Positions 10,709 to 21,884 of a DNA stretch of 64,000 bases are shown in pieces (within the stretch, counting starts at the first letter, position 1; the number at the start of each line of letters is the position of its first letter). The DNA lies in assembly GCA_006384855.1 (NCBI GenBank), contig VCJN01002314.1:1-64000 (forward strand). The letters run 5' to 3'. The notes under the pieces were generated by a model that saw nothing but the letters and a program-made list of their open reading frames with translations, did not search any database and was not told the DNA's origin. The position numbers were made by a program, and so were the translations under genes. This DNA is from Tetraselmis striata (taxonomy: Eukaryota > Chlorophyta > Chlorodendrophyceae > Chlorodendrales > Chlorodendraceae).

Positions 10709-12095
10709 TGGAATAACGATCCAATGGGCCCTTGACTCAGCTCCTGCTTTAGGACTATCTATGGCTAGACGACTATTCGGCCTAAGTCCTAAAGGGGGCT
10801 GTAACACTATGACAGCGGAGGTCCAAGGTGAGTGCCCCCTCGGCCCATGTCGGGCGAACGAGGCAAATGTGATGGCACTGTGCGCCATGGTGCGAACGGG
10901 CAGGTGTGATGGAAGCAAGAGCGAGTGGAGGTGAGACGGAAATCTTGACGATATCTGAGCGATTAAAAAGCCGGAACTGAACGGATTTTACATACCCCCA
11001 AACTATTGCAGTGAGATAGCCGAGGTTCCTACGTTCCTACGACCCCCGTGGCCCACTACTAAATGACCTAGTGTCGTTTGCTCTTCCTCTCCCGATGTTG
11101 CTGCGGTTGCCGCCCGCGTCGGTCCTCCACGCTTCTTCGGCTGCTTCAGATACAGCAACAACTATCGGTAGGCGTGGAATGATTAGTTAAATTACTCGAA
11201 CGCCGACAGCTAGATGGAGACCGCGCGTTGCGTGCGACCATACCGCCCCTTCCAGAATCATCATTTCGTCGCCACTACTGTCACAACAGCTCCGCAGTCG
11301 GCGAAAAAGACCGTACGCGTGCGTTCGTGCGTTGCACAAGCGGGCGGAGTAATACCGAACTGTATACCGGACAAAACACCGGATCCTGTTGTAATCCCGA
11401 ACCCCATGACGGACAAAACCACGGAACCCGGACAACTACGCCGCCACGTGATCTATCCGGTTATTACTAGTACCTACCACCCTAATACTGTTGCTCGCCA
11501 ACATATATGCGGCGCCTGCCGTCGCGCGCCCGCGGACGCTTAACCGCCAACCACCGAAATTCGTCGCGCGTCGTCGCCGAATTCATCTTGTTTTTGGAGC
11601 CCTTGTCTGTACGGATACAATATGTGCCTTATATCCCATGTCACTAGCGACTACTCTAGTATGTTAAGTCATATTGGCATACCATATCGTCAGTATCTCC
11701 ATACGTATTAAAAAGATTTTTCATATACATACGTATAAATGTGTACGTTTTAATACGTATATATGTATGTATGTATACATACACGTGTGTGTATATATAC
11801 ACTCCTCCACATCCGTACGGGGTTTGCGAATTCGAACCACATGCCCATGCGCGGCTAAACTGAGCCGTGCGTGCGTGCATGCATGTTAGGGTGGGACTGG
11901 TACCAGTACGGCTGGGGGGAAATGCTGCGGTACCGTGATACACCCGACATTGCCACGCGGTAGCCGCTGCCGTCAACAATTTCATTCAGACAAAACCAGG
12001 GCTTCTGGCACTAGCGCTTCAAAATAAACGAAAAATTTCGCCACTCTTGTGCATAAACAGGCATTGAGCGCACCGTTAGTAGACAGAGACGACAA
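10709..12095. other. No gene recognised
   Basis: This stretch holds a perfect 9-bp inverted repeat (ctttaggac/gtcctaaag at about 10747 and 10786), a TAGCGACTA motif at 11645-11653, and a TA/GT-rich microsatellite at about 11700-11805 (atgtatgtatgtatacatac). No frame shows coding character. Confidence 0.5.
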
Positions 12096-12380
12096 GCTGC
12101 ACTGGCAGCAGCTGATGCCCTACCCCGAGGCGATGGTCCCCATTGGTTTCATGTTTCCCTTTCGGTATTTCTGGTCGTTCCTTGGCTTCACTGCTTCCCT
12201 TGACCCTTTGGTTCCTTGGAAGCTTGACGGCTCCGTGGTTCCCTTGGCTCTTCCTTGGTTCCTGGCTCCTTGGTCTCCTGCTTGATCTTGGTTTCAGGCT
12301 TATGTCTCTCTTGCTTGCAATCTTTCATAGTTGCTTTAAGTTCTGTTTGTAGTGCGCATATGTTATAGCACTGATGTACA
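12096..12380 (+). mobile_element. 3' end fragment of a LINE related to the one at 28576-30120
   Basis: The sequence from gctgatgccctaccccgagg to the box gtttgtagtgcgcatatg is the inverted counterpart of the stretch just after the LINE reading frame at about 28590-28380 (minus strand). That one has gctgatatggcctaccccgg and the same ending. Shared blocks include ggtttcaggcttatgtctct. A copy containing only the 3' UTR fits 5' truncation during target-primed reverse transcription. Confidence 0.55.
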
Positions 12381-12559
12381 TACAAATTACAAGATAGCAA
12401 AATTTCGGCAGTTGTTCGTATAGCTTTGCATGCGACCCCATCCTGAGGCTTACATTACAGGTTCTTTTAGGTGAATCCGCATCCGTATCCAGCATAACCT
12501 CCCTGTGCCCTTGCGTTCCACATGCATACACAAAGATCATCTATCCATCCATCCCGCAG

Positions 12560-15500
12560 CGCGACACCCGCGTCGCGGAGCTGGCGGCCTCCCTCTGGGA
12601 AGTTGAGGAGCGCGCGTCGGAGGGCAGCGCTGCGCTGGATGAGCTGCACGCCAAGTTCAGTGGTCAGATGACGGCGGCGCTGACCTCAGTTGAGGAGCAG
12701 CTGCGGGAGGGGCCGGTGGCGCGCATGGAGAGTGCTGTGGATGGCGTCACTGGCGAGCTGCGGGGTCTGAGCGCGCACGGCAAGGAGATGGAGGAGCGCG
12801 TCGAGGTAGTGCCTCGCTCTCGGCAACTGGGGGAGGGGTGTGGAGGTGGTTGTGAGGGTGCGAGGTAGCTGGGCAGCATCTCGCCTGGGTGGAGGCTGGG
12901 GCGGTGTTACCCGTATTAAACAGACGTGGGCTCCATGTTGCGGCGGCTGCGTGTAGGTGCTCGCCATGGAGAGGCGGGGCCTCGAGGATGAAAAGGCCGC
13001 GATGAGCCTGCTCAACCAGGAGCTGCTTGAGAATAGCCGCCTGCTGGCGGAGCGCACAGAGGCGGAGGTGCAGGACAGGTGGCGGATGCCGGTGCCCTCG
13101 TGCCGCTGCGCGTGGTGATCCCCTCCAGCCTGAGCGACGTCAGCGGGAGCAGCGACCGCACGGACGCGCTGCTGGCGGACGCGGCCCGGCAGATACAGCG
13201 CTTCCAGCGCATCATCCAGCTGCGGGCCAGCCTGGCCCCGCGCGCAGAGGAAGCGGCCCCTGAGGTGGGAGCCTCTGCAATGCCAGAGCACTGCCGTGCC
13301 GGCGACTCCTAGTCGTACAAAGGAGGGGTGTTAATCACAATTCTTGTTATTTAGCGGCCACTAGCCAAGGAGTGTTTGTTTCGTGGCGACCTATTGGACT
13401 TCTATGGAACTCCCAGCCCCCAAAAGAAATATTTGTTCTGGGCGCCAAACTGGCCCCTTGTTGCTTGAGCTTGTCCGTAAGTGGGGTTTCTCGCCATATT
13501 CGCCATGGTGCGAGGATTTCCAGTGACCTGTTGACAGTCGCTTAAAACCAAAATGGCGCAAATTTAGGATAATAATCAAAAACAGCTACAAGCAAATCCA
13601 GCAATGGGAAGCGGTGGGACTGCTTGCACCTAGTTGGCCACCTTGCGGCAGCAGCAAGGGACTGACATGTCGGCTGGTGTGTCGGCTGCCGCTCGTCCCG
13701 GCAGCAGCCAGAGTAGCAGCAGCAGGATCCGCCCCCCGCCGGCGACCGTCCCCCCGCGGAGGGGCCCACGGACGCGACGGCCGCAGCCATCAGCGCGCTC
13801 CGCGAGCAAGAGGCGCGGGCCGCGGTGGCGCGCCAGGTGGAGCTGGAGCGCCTGGAGCAGAAGGCGCTGGTGGGCAAGCTGCATCAGCAGGCTGAACAAG
13901 GTGCCGCCCCGCCTCCGCCAGCCTGCCAACTCCCAACGGCAAGCAAGTCGGGGGTAAAGCTGCCGGTGCGTGTTGGCTGTGCCTGACTTTGCTTCGGACT
14001 GGTTTTAATCGAAACATCATATGAACCTAGAGCGGTATCCCGGCAGCCCAGGAATGCGCAGCTTCAGCGTCCAGTGGCGGCTCTGCGACTTTGGCTGTGG
14101 AATATCCGCCGCAGCCGTCCACGACACACGTGTAATTTTGCGTAGTTTTCACACGCCCCCGCAGCATGGTGCTCACATTCCGTACCTCATTCTTTCGCTG
14201 TTCGTGATGCCGGCGCCACGCCGCAGATGCAGCACTGCTTGTTCCTTTGTTTGTTTGGGTCCTGCAAGGTGTCCGGTTGTGCCTCGTGCAGCGCTTGAGC
14301 GAGGCCCGCCTAGCGTAGTGCGGGGACCCCGTGCATACCCCGCCAGCAGCCGATAACATCATGATGGTTTGTATGGCCAACCTGTACCGCGCAGTCAATC
14401 AAGCAACGGTGCTACGAGGCGGAAGCTGCGCGGTGTGCGATTGTGCTGACCGAGGGCGGCGCGCTGGTGTGCCCGTCCTGGCAGGTGATCGGCAAGATGA
14501 GGAAGAAGGTGCAGAGCCACCGTGCCGCGGCGCGGGTGAAGGAGCGGCAGGTGCTGGCGCAGCTGTCGGCGCAGCAGGCGCAGCTGGCGGAGATGCACCC
14601 GGGGGAGGAGGTGCGCGGGCTGGAGGCGCGCCTGGCGGAGGCGCAGGCGGCTCACAAGAGCGCCAAGGCTGACATCGCGCGGCTCAAGCAGCACGTCAAG
14701 GTTTGCCCCCCCCCCCCGCCCCCCCCCCCCCCCCCCGCCTCGCCCCCCCCCCCTCTCCCCGGTCTCTGGGATGCACGCCAGTGAACACCCGTCAGTGCAG
14801 GATCACCGCCATCAGGCTGTCGCCGTCTCTCTGTCCGCACGTCTCTCCTTGGCGGCACCGAGCCGCCATGGACTATGATAGAGGAACCACATGTTGGGGA
14901 TACGTATTATAGGGCCGCCGGCGCTGCTCCATATGATATGTCCCCTGGTCGTGTGCAGCTCACATCAGCCACTATCGCGACTACCTAAGGGGGCTCAGCT
15001 TCCAAACGCCACATGACAGCAAACAGCTTTGCCCGGTTCGGCATCACTGCCCGGTGAAGCAGCATTGCCGGTACCATGGCCATCAGCAGTGGATCGGTTC
15101 GTTGCGAGCGCGCATGCTTGGCGATAATGAAAGCGTATGAGATGCGCAGTCTCTGGCATTGCCTACCAACCTGCCACCACCCGCGGTCACGGTTGTGACT
15201 GCCTCCGCATCTAGCCTATGGCTTCACTTGCGACAAACAGCGGAGGCCAAGCTAGATTCGCATGGTCTCGAGTCTCGTGCCACGTCCCCAACTGTCATGA
15301 CTGACATGCGTATATCCCTAATAACCGTCAGGCTGGGGTGTTGTCGTATGTTTCGTCCTACCAAATGCGTGGGATAGGCTGCATATGGCGCCTCTGCGGG
15401 CACTCCTCGTCGTGCTTATGAAACAACTTACTCCTTACCCACCTTCCTCTCCAATTGCGACACCACGCCCAAGCTATCCGCGGAGCTCTCCGCTGAGCGC

Positions 15501-17899
15501 ACAGCGGGCGAGACGGCAGAGTCCAACCTCAAGGCCGCCAAGTTGTCACTGGGGCTCCAGGAGGTGAGTTGTGGCAGTCAGTGGCGGGAGTGGTGTCCCG
15601 GCGGTCAGTGGCATGCCTGAGTGCCCTAAGGCATGGTGGCTGACCGCGTCCTGCTACCCGCAGACGATGATCACCGACCTCAAGGCCAAGGCGGCCAATC
15701 TGCAGCAGGACGACCACTTTGAACTCATTGACCGCGCCGTCAACGCCGAGGTGCGCCCTCCGGTCGCGTCCACATGCCATGCCGGCACCGGCTCATCAGA
15801 GGGCTGACAGGACCCTGTGTCCCGCACGGCCACCAGGCAAAGCTCAAGGCAACGGCCAGCAGCGCGGCGCGCAAGGAGGCGCAGATCCGCTGCCTGCAAG
15901 AGCGGCTGGCGGAGGCGGGGCGCGCCGAGGCTCGCCGCGCCGCGTCGGAGGTGGAGACGGAGGATAAGGCGTCCGCGCGTCTGCGGACCGAGCTGCGGCG
16001 GAGGGAGACGGAGCTGCGCAATACGCGCCAGGAGCTGGCGGCGGCGCACGAGGCGCTGGAGATGGCGGCGCAGGTGAGGCCGGACCGCTCGCTCCATTGT
16101 CCGACTGTCATTCACCCATCTTGTCTCAGTTGCCGGTGTCCTCCCTGTTGCTGCAGGATCGCGCCATGGTGATGCTTTCCTTGGATGCCATCGCTCTTCA
16201 CACGTGATCATTATCGAACTGAACTTCTTATCAAGCTTGACCAGATGCCGAACCAATTCTATCATTCCCTCTCTCTCTGAAGGCCCGAACTATTTGACAC
16301 CCCTTTCGCGCCGTTACTACCAGTGGCGACAACTGTCCTACGGCAGCTAATACGGGTATGTGGTTTCGGAGCAAGAATCAAAGAACTTGCTCTTATTATG
16401 GCAGCAAGCCACTCATACGCACTGCAACTCCAATCATTCCTCCGCTCCAACTTGCGATGCCCACCTGGAGCAAAGGCCGGGCACCGTCCAGCCCCCCCCC
16501 CCCCCCCCCTTCGCCCTCGATGATCGCACGCCTTCCCCATAGCCCCAAACATGGTCCACAGGGGCCGGTTGTCGATTGTTGAAGTGCATGCCAGCACGTA
16601 GTCATGACATGCTCCTGCCGGCGTGGCACCTGAACGCGGGCCGCAGACATGCACTGGAGTGTCTGACCCCCCCCCCCCCCCCTTTGCTGTCCTGCCCTCT
16701 GTATGATAGAGCGCGGAGGCCGCCGCCATCTCAGAGTCGCATCAGCTCCGGCGCTCCGATGAGCGCGCGGCGCGGCAGGCCAAGTTTGCGGAGGACCTCA
16801 TCGCTGCTGTGCGCGCGGTGTCGCGCCTGGCGCTGCATGCCTCCGCCTCGATGCGGTCCGCCGCGGAAACGGTGGGCGCGGCGGCGGCGCCGCCGTGGCC
16901 CGCCTCGCCCTTTGGCGAGGGGGAGGGGGAGCTGGGCGCGGAGCTGTCGGAGATCGCGGGCCTGGTGGGCGCGGTGGGCATCACACCGGGTGAGGTGCAG
17001 CAGCTGCTGGGCATCAACCGCAGCTGCGGGCGGCGGCGTGGCAGCGGGACGGCGCAGTCGCAGCGTCCGGCGCCGCAGGCGCAGAGCCTGGCCAAGGTGT
17101 CGGACGCACTGCGGCAGCTGGAGGCCGCGCTGGAGGGTGAGCGGCCACCTTGGCATCCGCCCCTCCTTTCTACCCCCTAATGTAATACCCATTGCACCTC
17201 CACTGCTGAAGTCTCAGCGGGGATGCAATAGTTTCGGATCATGGCACCTGAGATACTCTTGTGTTAGTCGGAGCATATCCTCTTAATGCTTCAAACATAG
17301 AACACACGAACAATAGCCAATGGGGGGGGGGGAGGGGATTCTACAGTCTTTTCTGCCGGCTGCTTTTGGTGGCGACGAAATGAAGCAGGGGGCAAGGGGG
17401 AATTCAGCCAGGCTCCAGCGCTGCCCACAGCGGCTGAAGGCCCGCACTACCTGGCCGCCTTGCAGGGATGGCGGCAGAGGATGATCTGGAGAACGCGGAC
17501 CCCAACCGCGGGGCGCTCCCCCCGGCGGCCGGCTGGGACGCCAAGCCAGTCTCCGCGCGGCTGGAGGGGCTGGAGACGGAGCTGCGCCACGCGGAGGGCG
17601 AGCTGTCTGCGGCGGCGGAGGCGCAGCGCTCCGCTGCCGGCGCCACCCCGGCGAGGCGGCCGCACGAGTGGTGGGTGGAGGTGGACCGCGGCGTGGTGGG
17701 CAAGGTGCTGGCCGGCCTGCCCCCCGCGTGGCGCAGTGGTTCCAGCACGGAGGAGGAGGAGCAGGAGCTGTCGTTCCAGCACTCCTCCGGTGGGCACTCC
17801 TCCGCCGGCAGCTGGGCGGCCACGGCCCAGGAGATGGGGCACGACATGGTGGCCGCCACCCGGGATGCGCGCGCCAGGCTGGCGCAGCGCAACGCCTGA
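12560..17899 (+). CDS. Large coiled-coil protein, multi-exon, 5' end not found
   Basis: Exons with plausible GT-AG borders: 12560-12805, 12957-13078, 13129-13264, 13726-13900, 14484-14700, 15474-15563, 15664-15750, 15837-16073, 16737-17136, 17466-17899. Phases agree across the last four. Nearly every exon encodes long Glu/Arg/Ala/Leu heptads, for example KATASSAARKEAQIRCLQER and LRRRETELRNTRQELAAAHE. A less charged stretch (LSEIAGLVGAVGITPGEV) sits in the penultimate exon. The last exon ends RDARARLAQRNA with TGA. Rod-like coiled coils are typical of centrosomal, basal-body, motor-associated or tethering proteins; no head domain is visible, so the role is unknown. No upstream start was found before 12560. 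The second and third exon borders are the least certain (a 50-bp intron). Confidence 0.6.
14701..15473 (+). other. Long intron of the coiled-coil gene with C-rich tracts
   Basis: The intron starts at a GTTTGC donor followed by C runs (14706-14758). Nothing coding was seen up to the acceptor before 15474. Long G/C homopolymers also occur in other introns of this gene (16494-16509, 16669-16682). Confidence 0.5.
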
Positions 17900-17949
17900 C
17901 AACGACCCCCACTGAAATATGCAAACGCACGCAAACCACCAGCAAGTAG

Positions 17950-18151
17950 TATATAAAGCCGCGTGGTGCCTGCGCACAGTCTCGCAGCCAGACACGTATT
18001 GTACTTATTTCCTTCGCATAGAACCATGCCAGGACAGTTTCTCAACAATGCGCCCGGGTCTGCATATCAGCTAGTGCCGTCTGCGCGGAGGACCGGCTCC
18101 TTATGCCCACCCAGGTGGCGCGCCTTCATGCCCTACAGTCATCTGCCGTGA
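17950..18151 (+). promoter_or_regulatory. TATA box and small frame downstream of the coiled-coil gene
   Basis: TATATAAAG at 17950-17958 precedes an ATG in good context (agaaccatgcc, ATG at 18026) opening a 41-codon frame beginning MPGQFLNNAPGSAYQLVPS. The duplicate has the same TATA (23997-24005) and ATG (24073), and the frame there stays open for 93 codons. The copies agree in codons beyond the premature TGA of copy A. It may be a first exon or a short gene of unknown function. Confidence 0.35.
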
Positions 18152-19136
18152 TTCCCAGCAGTCCGCCTGACAGCACTCCGCGTTCAAGCTCTCTCCCTCT
18201 CGCTCTCCGCGTGTCTTGTATGGTCCCGCTGGGAAGGGGTACCCTGATACTCTGTAAACCGCTGTGCCATGTTGCCATCCAGCAGAGAATGTCATAAAAG
18301 TATAGTAATACCTAGCTGGGCCTCCACCAGCTAGCTAGCAGCCAGTGCTTCTGCCTCTCAAGGCGCCAGTCGCGGCACAGTACGAGCTCCGTGAGGGTCA
18401 ATACACGCCCCCAAACTCACAATTGACAGAAGAGTCCAGGACACATGTCAGCTGAGGCGGGATTGGATGAGGTGGCATAGTGCTGCTGGGCTGGTTGTTC
18501 CGCTCGCTGATGAGGGCGCTGAGCGGCGCATTGCGCCTCCCGTGAGAACGCCAGCACCGGCAGGACCGCCATCATGCGGGCACGGCTGTACAGCAGCTTG
18601 TTGCGGGCAATCTCAGTCATGCATGCATCGACAAATAATGTCGTGCTGCGGCATGCAGCTCCTGTCAAATATCCAGGGCGCGGAGAGGCTGGTTCGGTGG
18701 CAGTGAGGCATGAGCTGCAACTACTGCCAAGTGCAGGCAAGGATGGCGTGAGGCACTGCGCAGCACCGCACGGCATCACGAAACCATAAGCTTCTGCTCT
18801 GCGCATCGAATGCCGTGATAACAAATGGATATCAAGTTCGTATGTTACAACATTGTGGCGCGCTGATGTACAGGATAGCACATTGCTTTCTAATTTACGT
18901 GCCCGTAATAAGCACATTCTACATTCTGCTGTCTATCTATCTACATGGGCTAGGCTAGCTGCAAAAGGCGATTGGGAAATCACCCGAAAAGGCATAAACA
19001 GGAAACGCCCAGTGCGGCAACTGCGAGGTGACTCATGCTGTGTTTTATCTTCTATCTACTATAATACTGGGCGAAGGCCTCGAGAATCCGAACCCTGTTG
19101 CACGGCTATCAGCTCCATCACGAGACATGCGTTTCA
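18152..19136. other. Duplicated stretch without a confidently called gene
   Basis: Both strands contain frames conserved with the second copy. The best is on the minus strand at 18420-18640 (EIARNKLLYSRARMMAVLPV), matched at about 24490-24670. It could be a downstream exon of the minus-strand gene at 19137-19901, but no clear splice link is visible. TGTAA occurs at about 18254 (+) and 24300 (+). Confidence 0.3.
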
Positions 19137-19901
19137 TCAAACCCGGATGTCGCCGTGAAGGAGTACATATCTGACGTTGTCGTTGCGGTAGTCGCGGTGC
19201 GCCTTGCGTGTCTGGATGTCGTGACGATAGCGTCCCACCGCCGACTTGGCGTTATTGTGGCTCCTGCTCACTACGCTCCTGGAGAGGGGTGCCCGCGCCC
19301 TTGTGGCAGCGGCGGTGCCGACCTCGGCGTCCGAGTCCTCGTTGTCGCTGGGCAACGGGATGCGCATGTAGCTCTGAATGTGCCTGGTGCTGCTTCTCGC
19401 CTTAGCTGTATCCGGGTGGACCAGGTATGGTAGCGACAAGTGCCCGCCGCGAGAGTCGTCGTTGCCTCTATTGGTCGACGGTGAAGGCTGCTGGGCCGCC
19501 CGTTGTGAAGACGGGTACACGATGGCGGGGAGATGCAACTGAGCTTGGGCTTTGTTCTCTGTGGCTGAGGGGATGATCGGCTGCCGGTACGACCTCGGCT
19601 GGAGCGGCGAAGGCTCGTGGACGCGGCCGCCGGTGGTCGTGCTGCAATGCTCCGACTGGCGGTGGCACGCCTCCGGCTGATGCACCGCCGTCCGCAGTAG
19701 CATCCTGGGGTGGCCGCTGCTGCAGCTGGGGGACGGCCGCTCCAAAAACATGGGGGAGATGATTACGGCAGCCGCCATTGCGACGTCGGGTTGTCGGAAG
19801 TAGATTGCTGATTTCCCTTGGTGGAGGGCGAGCCTGGCGAGCTCTCGTCGTTGGGTAGACGGGTCGTCTGGATGAGTGCGTCGTGCTGCTGCTCCTCGCA
19901 C
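19137..19901 (-). CDS. Unknown protein, duplicated gene copy A
   Basis: A 254-codon open frame ends in TGA at 19137. It is conserved over its whole length with the frame at 25220-26005. Shared blocks are AIYFRQPDV, SPMFLERPS, SEHCSTTTGG, KAQAQ, LSLPYLVHPDTAKAR and GRYRHDIQTRKAHRDYRNDN; indels are in multiples of three. This is the only frame open through both copies, which argues for coding. The 5' end begins with GTG after an in-frame TAG, so an upstream exon or splice site is likely. The middle is Ser/Pro/Gln-rich and probably disordered; the C-terminal 50 residues are basic. No domain is recognised. Confidence 0.5.
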   Translation of the reverse strand: MRGAAARRTHPDDPSTQRRELARLALHQGKSAIYFRQPDVAMAAAVIISPMFLERPSPSCSSGHPRMLLRTAVHQPEACHRQSEHCSTTTGGRVHEPSPLQPRSYRQPIIPSATENKAQAQLHLPAIVYPSSQRAAQQPSPSTNRGNDDSRGGHLSLPYLVHPDTAKARSSTRHIQSYMRIPLPSDNEDSDAEVGTAAATRARAPLSRSVVSRSHNNAKSAVGRYRHDIQTRKAHRDYRNDNVRYVLLHGDIRV

Positions 19902-20110
19902 GCCACACTACAGGATAAAGATTTGTCGTCGTCGTCTTCCGCACGTCGTTTGCCAACAGCAGCGGTCGAAGTAAAATACGTATTTTATGCTTTTCCTTAA
20001 TTCATACGCTGTACAGATAACTTCCGCCGTAGCTTGTAGTGCATGCAAACCGTAGCGCCTAAGCGCCGTGACCCCGAATTAAGTCATTTTAATCGAGTAT
20101 CATCCAGTAG

Positions 20111-20640
20111 CATTACGCCATTCCCCATATGGGGATTGCCGGGATCTTGTTACGAGATCGTCCCATCGTCATATATAGAGCGCTATATACACCATCATGG
20201 AGCAGAATATTTATGGGCAGCACAAGCAGATAATAAACTCCCGCCTGCCGACAACTAATATAGCGACTACTGTACTGCCAGTGCCCTTTTATCATTCACG
20301 CCGTCCCTGGGCTGCTGTTTTTTTTCGCCTCCGAAACAGGACTGGCACCAGTGAAACCCTTGCAGCGTTTACTCTACGTTTGTTCTCCACGACGGCCGTT
20401 TAGGCAGCGATCCAGCTACGGAAAGCCCTGGTGGGCGACGCTCAGAGAAGAAAATTGCCGAAGCATTCTGCAGGGCAAATTTATAAAGACCAGTGTTGGA
20501 ATTTCCGGAACTGTTGGATCACCGTCAAAAACACTGCCATCAAAATATACCCGGCACTGATCACGAAAGGTCCGCCCTACCCGTTTGGGCGTCCGCCCAT
20601 TCGAGTAATGCGAGTTGGGGCAAGCCACATCCCGCGAAGC
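20111..20640. other. Junction region between duplication copies
   Basis: No gene seen. It holds TAGCGACTA at 20261-20269 and a segment (about 20313-20447) that recurs inverted at about 26232-26365. Shared pieces are gactggcaccagtgaaaccc and the gaaagccctgg/gcgacgct boxes. The part from about 20460 to 20640 is probably the 3' region of the adjacent LINE fragment. Confidence 0.4.
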
Positions 20641-20643
20641 AAA

Positions 20644-21838
20644 TCATTTTGGGGAGTGCGATACATGTGCAACAAAAAAGGTCAAGTGAAGGAGCGCCCG
20701 ACGCCATAGGTGGGAAAATTTTCCAATTCCCAGTAAAATCCAGGGCGCCGTGAAGGGAGGGAAGGGGGACCCCGCCCAAAATAAAGTAAAGTCCTCATGT
20801 GTTGACGCGCATGTGTTAACATGACTTCTACTAAAATCCCTAAACTCCGGCACTACCAACCCCAAATTATGACGGTGATACCCCCACCGCGGGCACTCCA
20901 CCAACATATGTTCGATAGTCTCAGATTCACCTCCGCCACTACATGCAGTGCAGTGTTCAAGGAATAACCGCTCAGGCATGGCATGAATCCGGGCCAATCG
21001 ACGGGCGATGGGAAATACTCGGGTGCGTAATGGTGTCATAATGTACAGCCCGGCCACAACCCCCATGGGAACACCCACACCATACTGTGGCAACGGGTTT
21101 GACGCATAAGACGCATGGACATATACACCCCAGGTTTTAGTACTTGCTAACGATGCCGACAATTCGCAGCGGCCGTAGCCTCTATGGGCGCCATATCCAA
21201 CTCCCGCATCATCGGTGCAGTGGCCACCCCAACGGAGTTTTTACCCACTCCAATAAGGCACTGCAAGCACTGATTGAGTATGGCTTGCAATCAATTTGCG
21301 CCGCTAGTTCTAGCCGTAACTTAGAACCGGTAGTATACAAGGTTTAAAGAGAGACACACGCACATTAAAATAACTTATGTCCTGTCCACCGACTAACACC
21401 GAATCGAGCGCCTGAATGGCGCGTTTATCCTTCTTAACCCGGTCGTCTACTATGTGCCACATACCTAAATCCAAGTAGTTAATGACCGAACCCAATACCT
21501 ATATTCATTAACAACCAGTACCCCCCCAAGTTGCCATTGGGCAGCTTGTTCGCATAACGCGGTCTCGTCGGAATATCGGCCTAATGCCATCACCCCACAC
21601 CCCAAAGCCCATGAAATGCTCCTCCGCCCATTGCGAGAAGTGGGATACATGGCATGCAAGTTATCGAGCGAGCATGCGATATCAACAGCGTCGTGCATGT
21701 GATACCAACAACATCGTCCGCGTATAACTGACATGGCACCCGAAGTTGTTGCCTTGCCGCTAATGTGTCGGTGCACACTGGTACATCACACCCTAGATAT
21801 TCTACCCCAACGAATATATCGAGGCATGCATGGAGGCA
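20644..21838 (-). pseudogene. 5'-truncated LINE: reverse transcriptase C-terminal half and zinc knuckle
   Basis: Read on the minus strand from about 21838, the frame carries the polymerase box VPCQLYADDVVGIT (YADD at about 21715). After frameshifts come NEYRYLG-like and GSVINYLDLGMW, then the thumb region SLFKPCILPVLSYG. It closes with a Cys/His knuckle, HCTACSGGGESETIEHMLV then ECPRW, and a stop at 20644. This is the standard order of a non-LTR retrotransposon RT tail. Endonuclease and palm N-terminal parts are missing, as expected of 5' truncation. The break point at 21838 coincides with the left limit of duplication copy B. Confidence 0.7.
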
Positions 21839-21884
21839 CTGGCTCATCAGAGGGCTGACGGGACCCTGTGTCGCACACGGCCAG

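Larger units (their letters stand above)
15815..20110 (+). repeat. Segmental duplication, copy A
   Basis: This segment is repeated in the same order and orientation at about 21849-26710. It holds the last three exons of the coiled-coil gene, the TATA/ATG block at 17950-18026, the region 18417-18900 and the minus-strand gene at 19137-19901. The homologous limits are tcatcagagggctgac at the left and cgtgaccccgaa ... tcgagtatcat at the right. Introns and intergenic parts are also conserved, so it arose at DNA level. Confidence 0.85.
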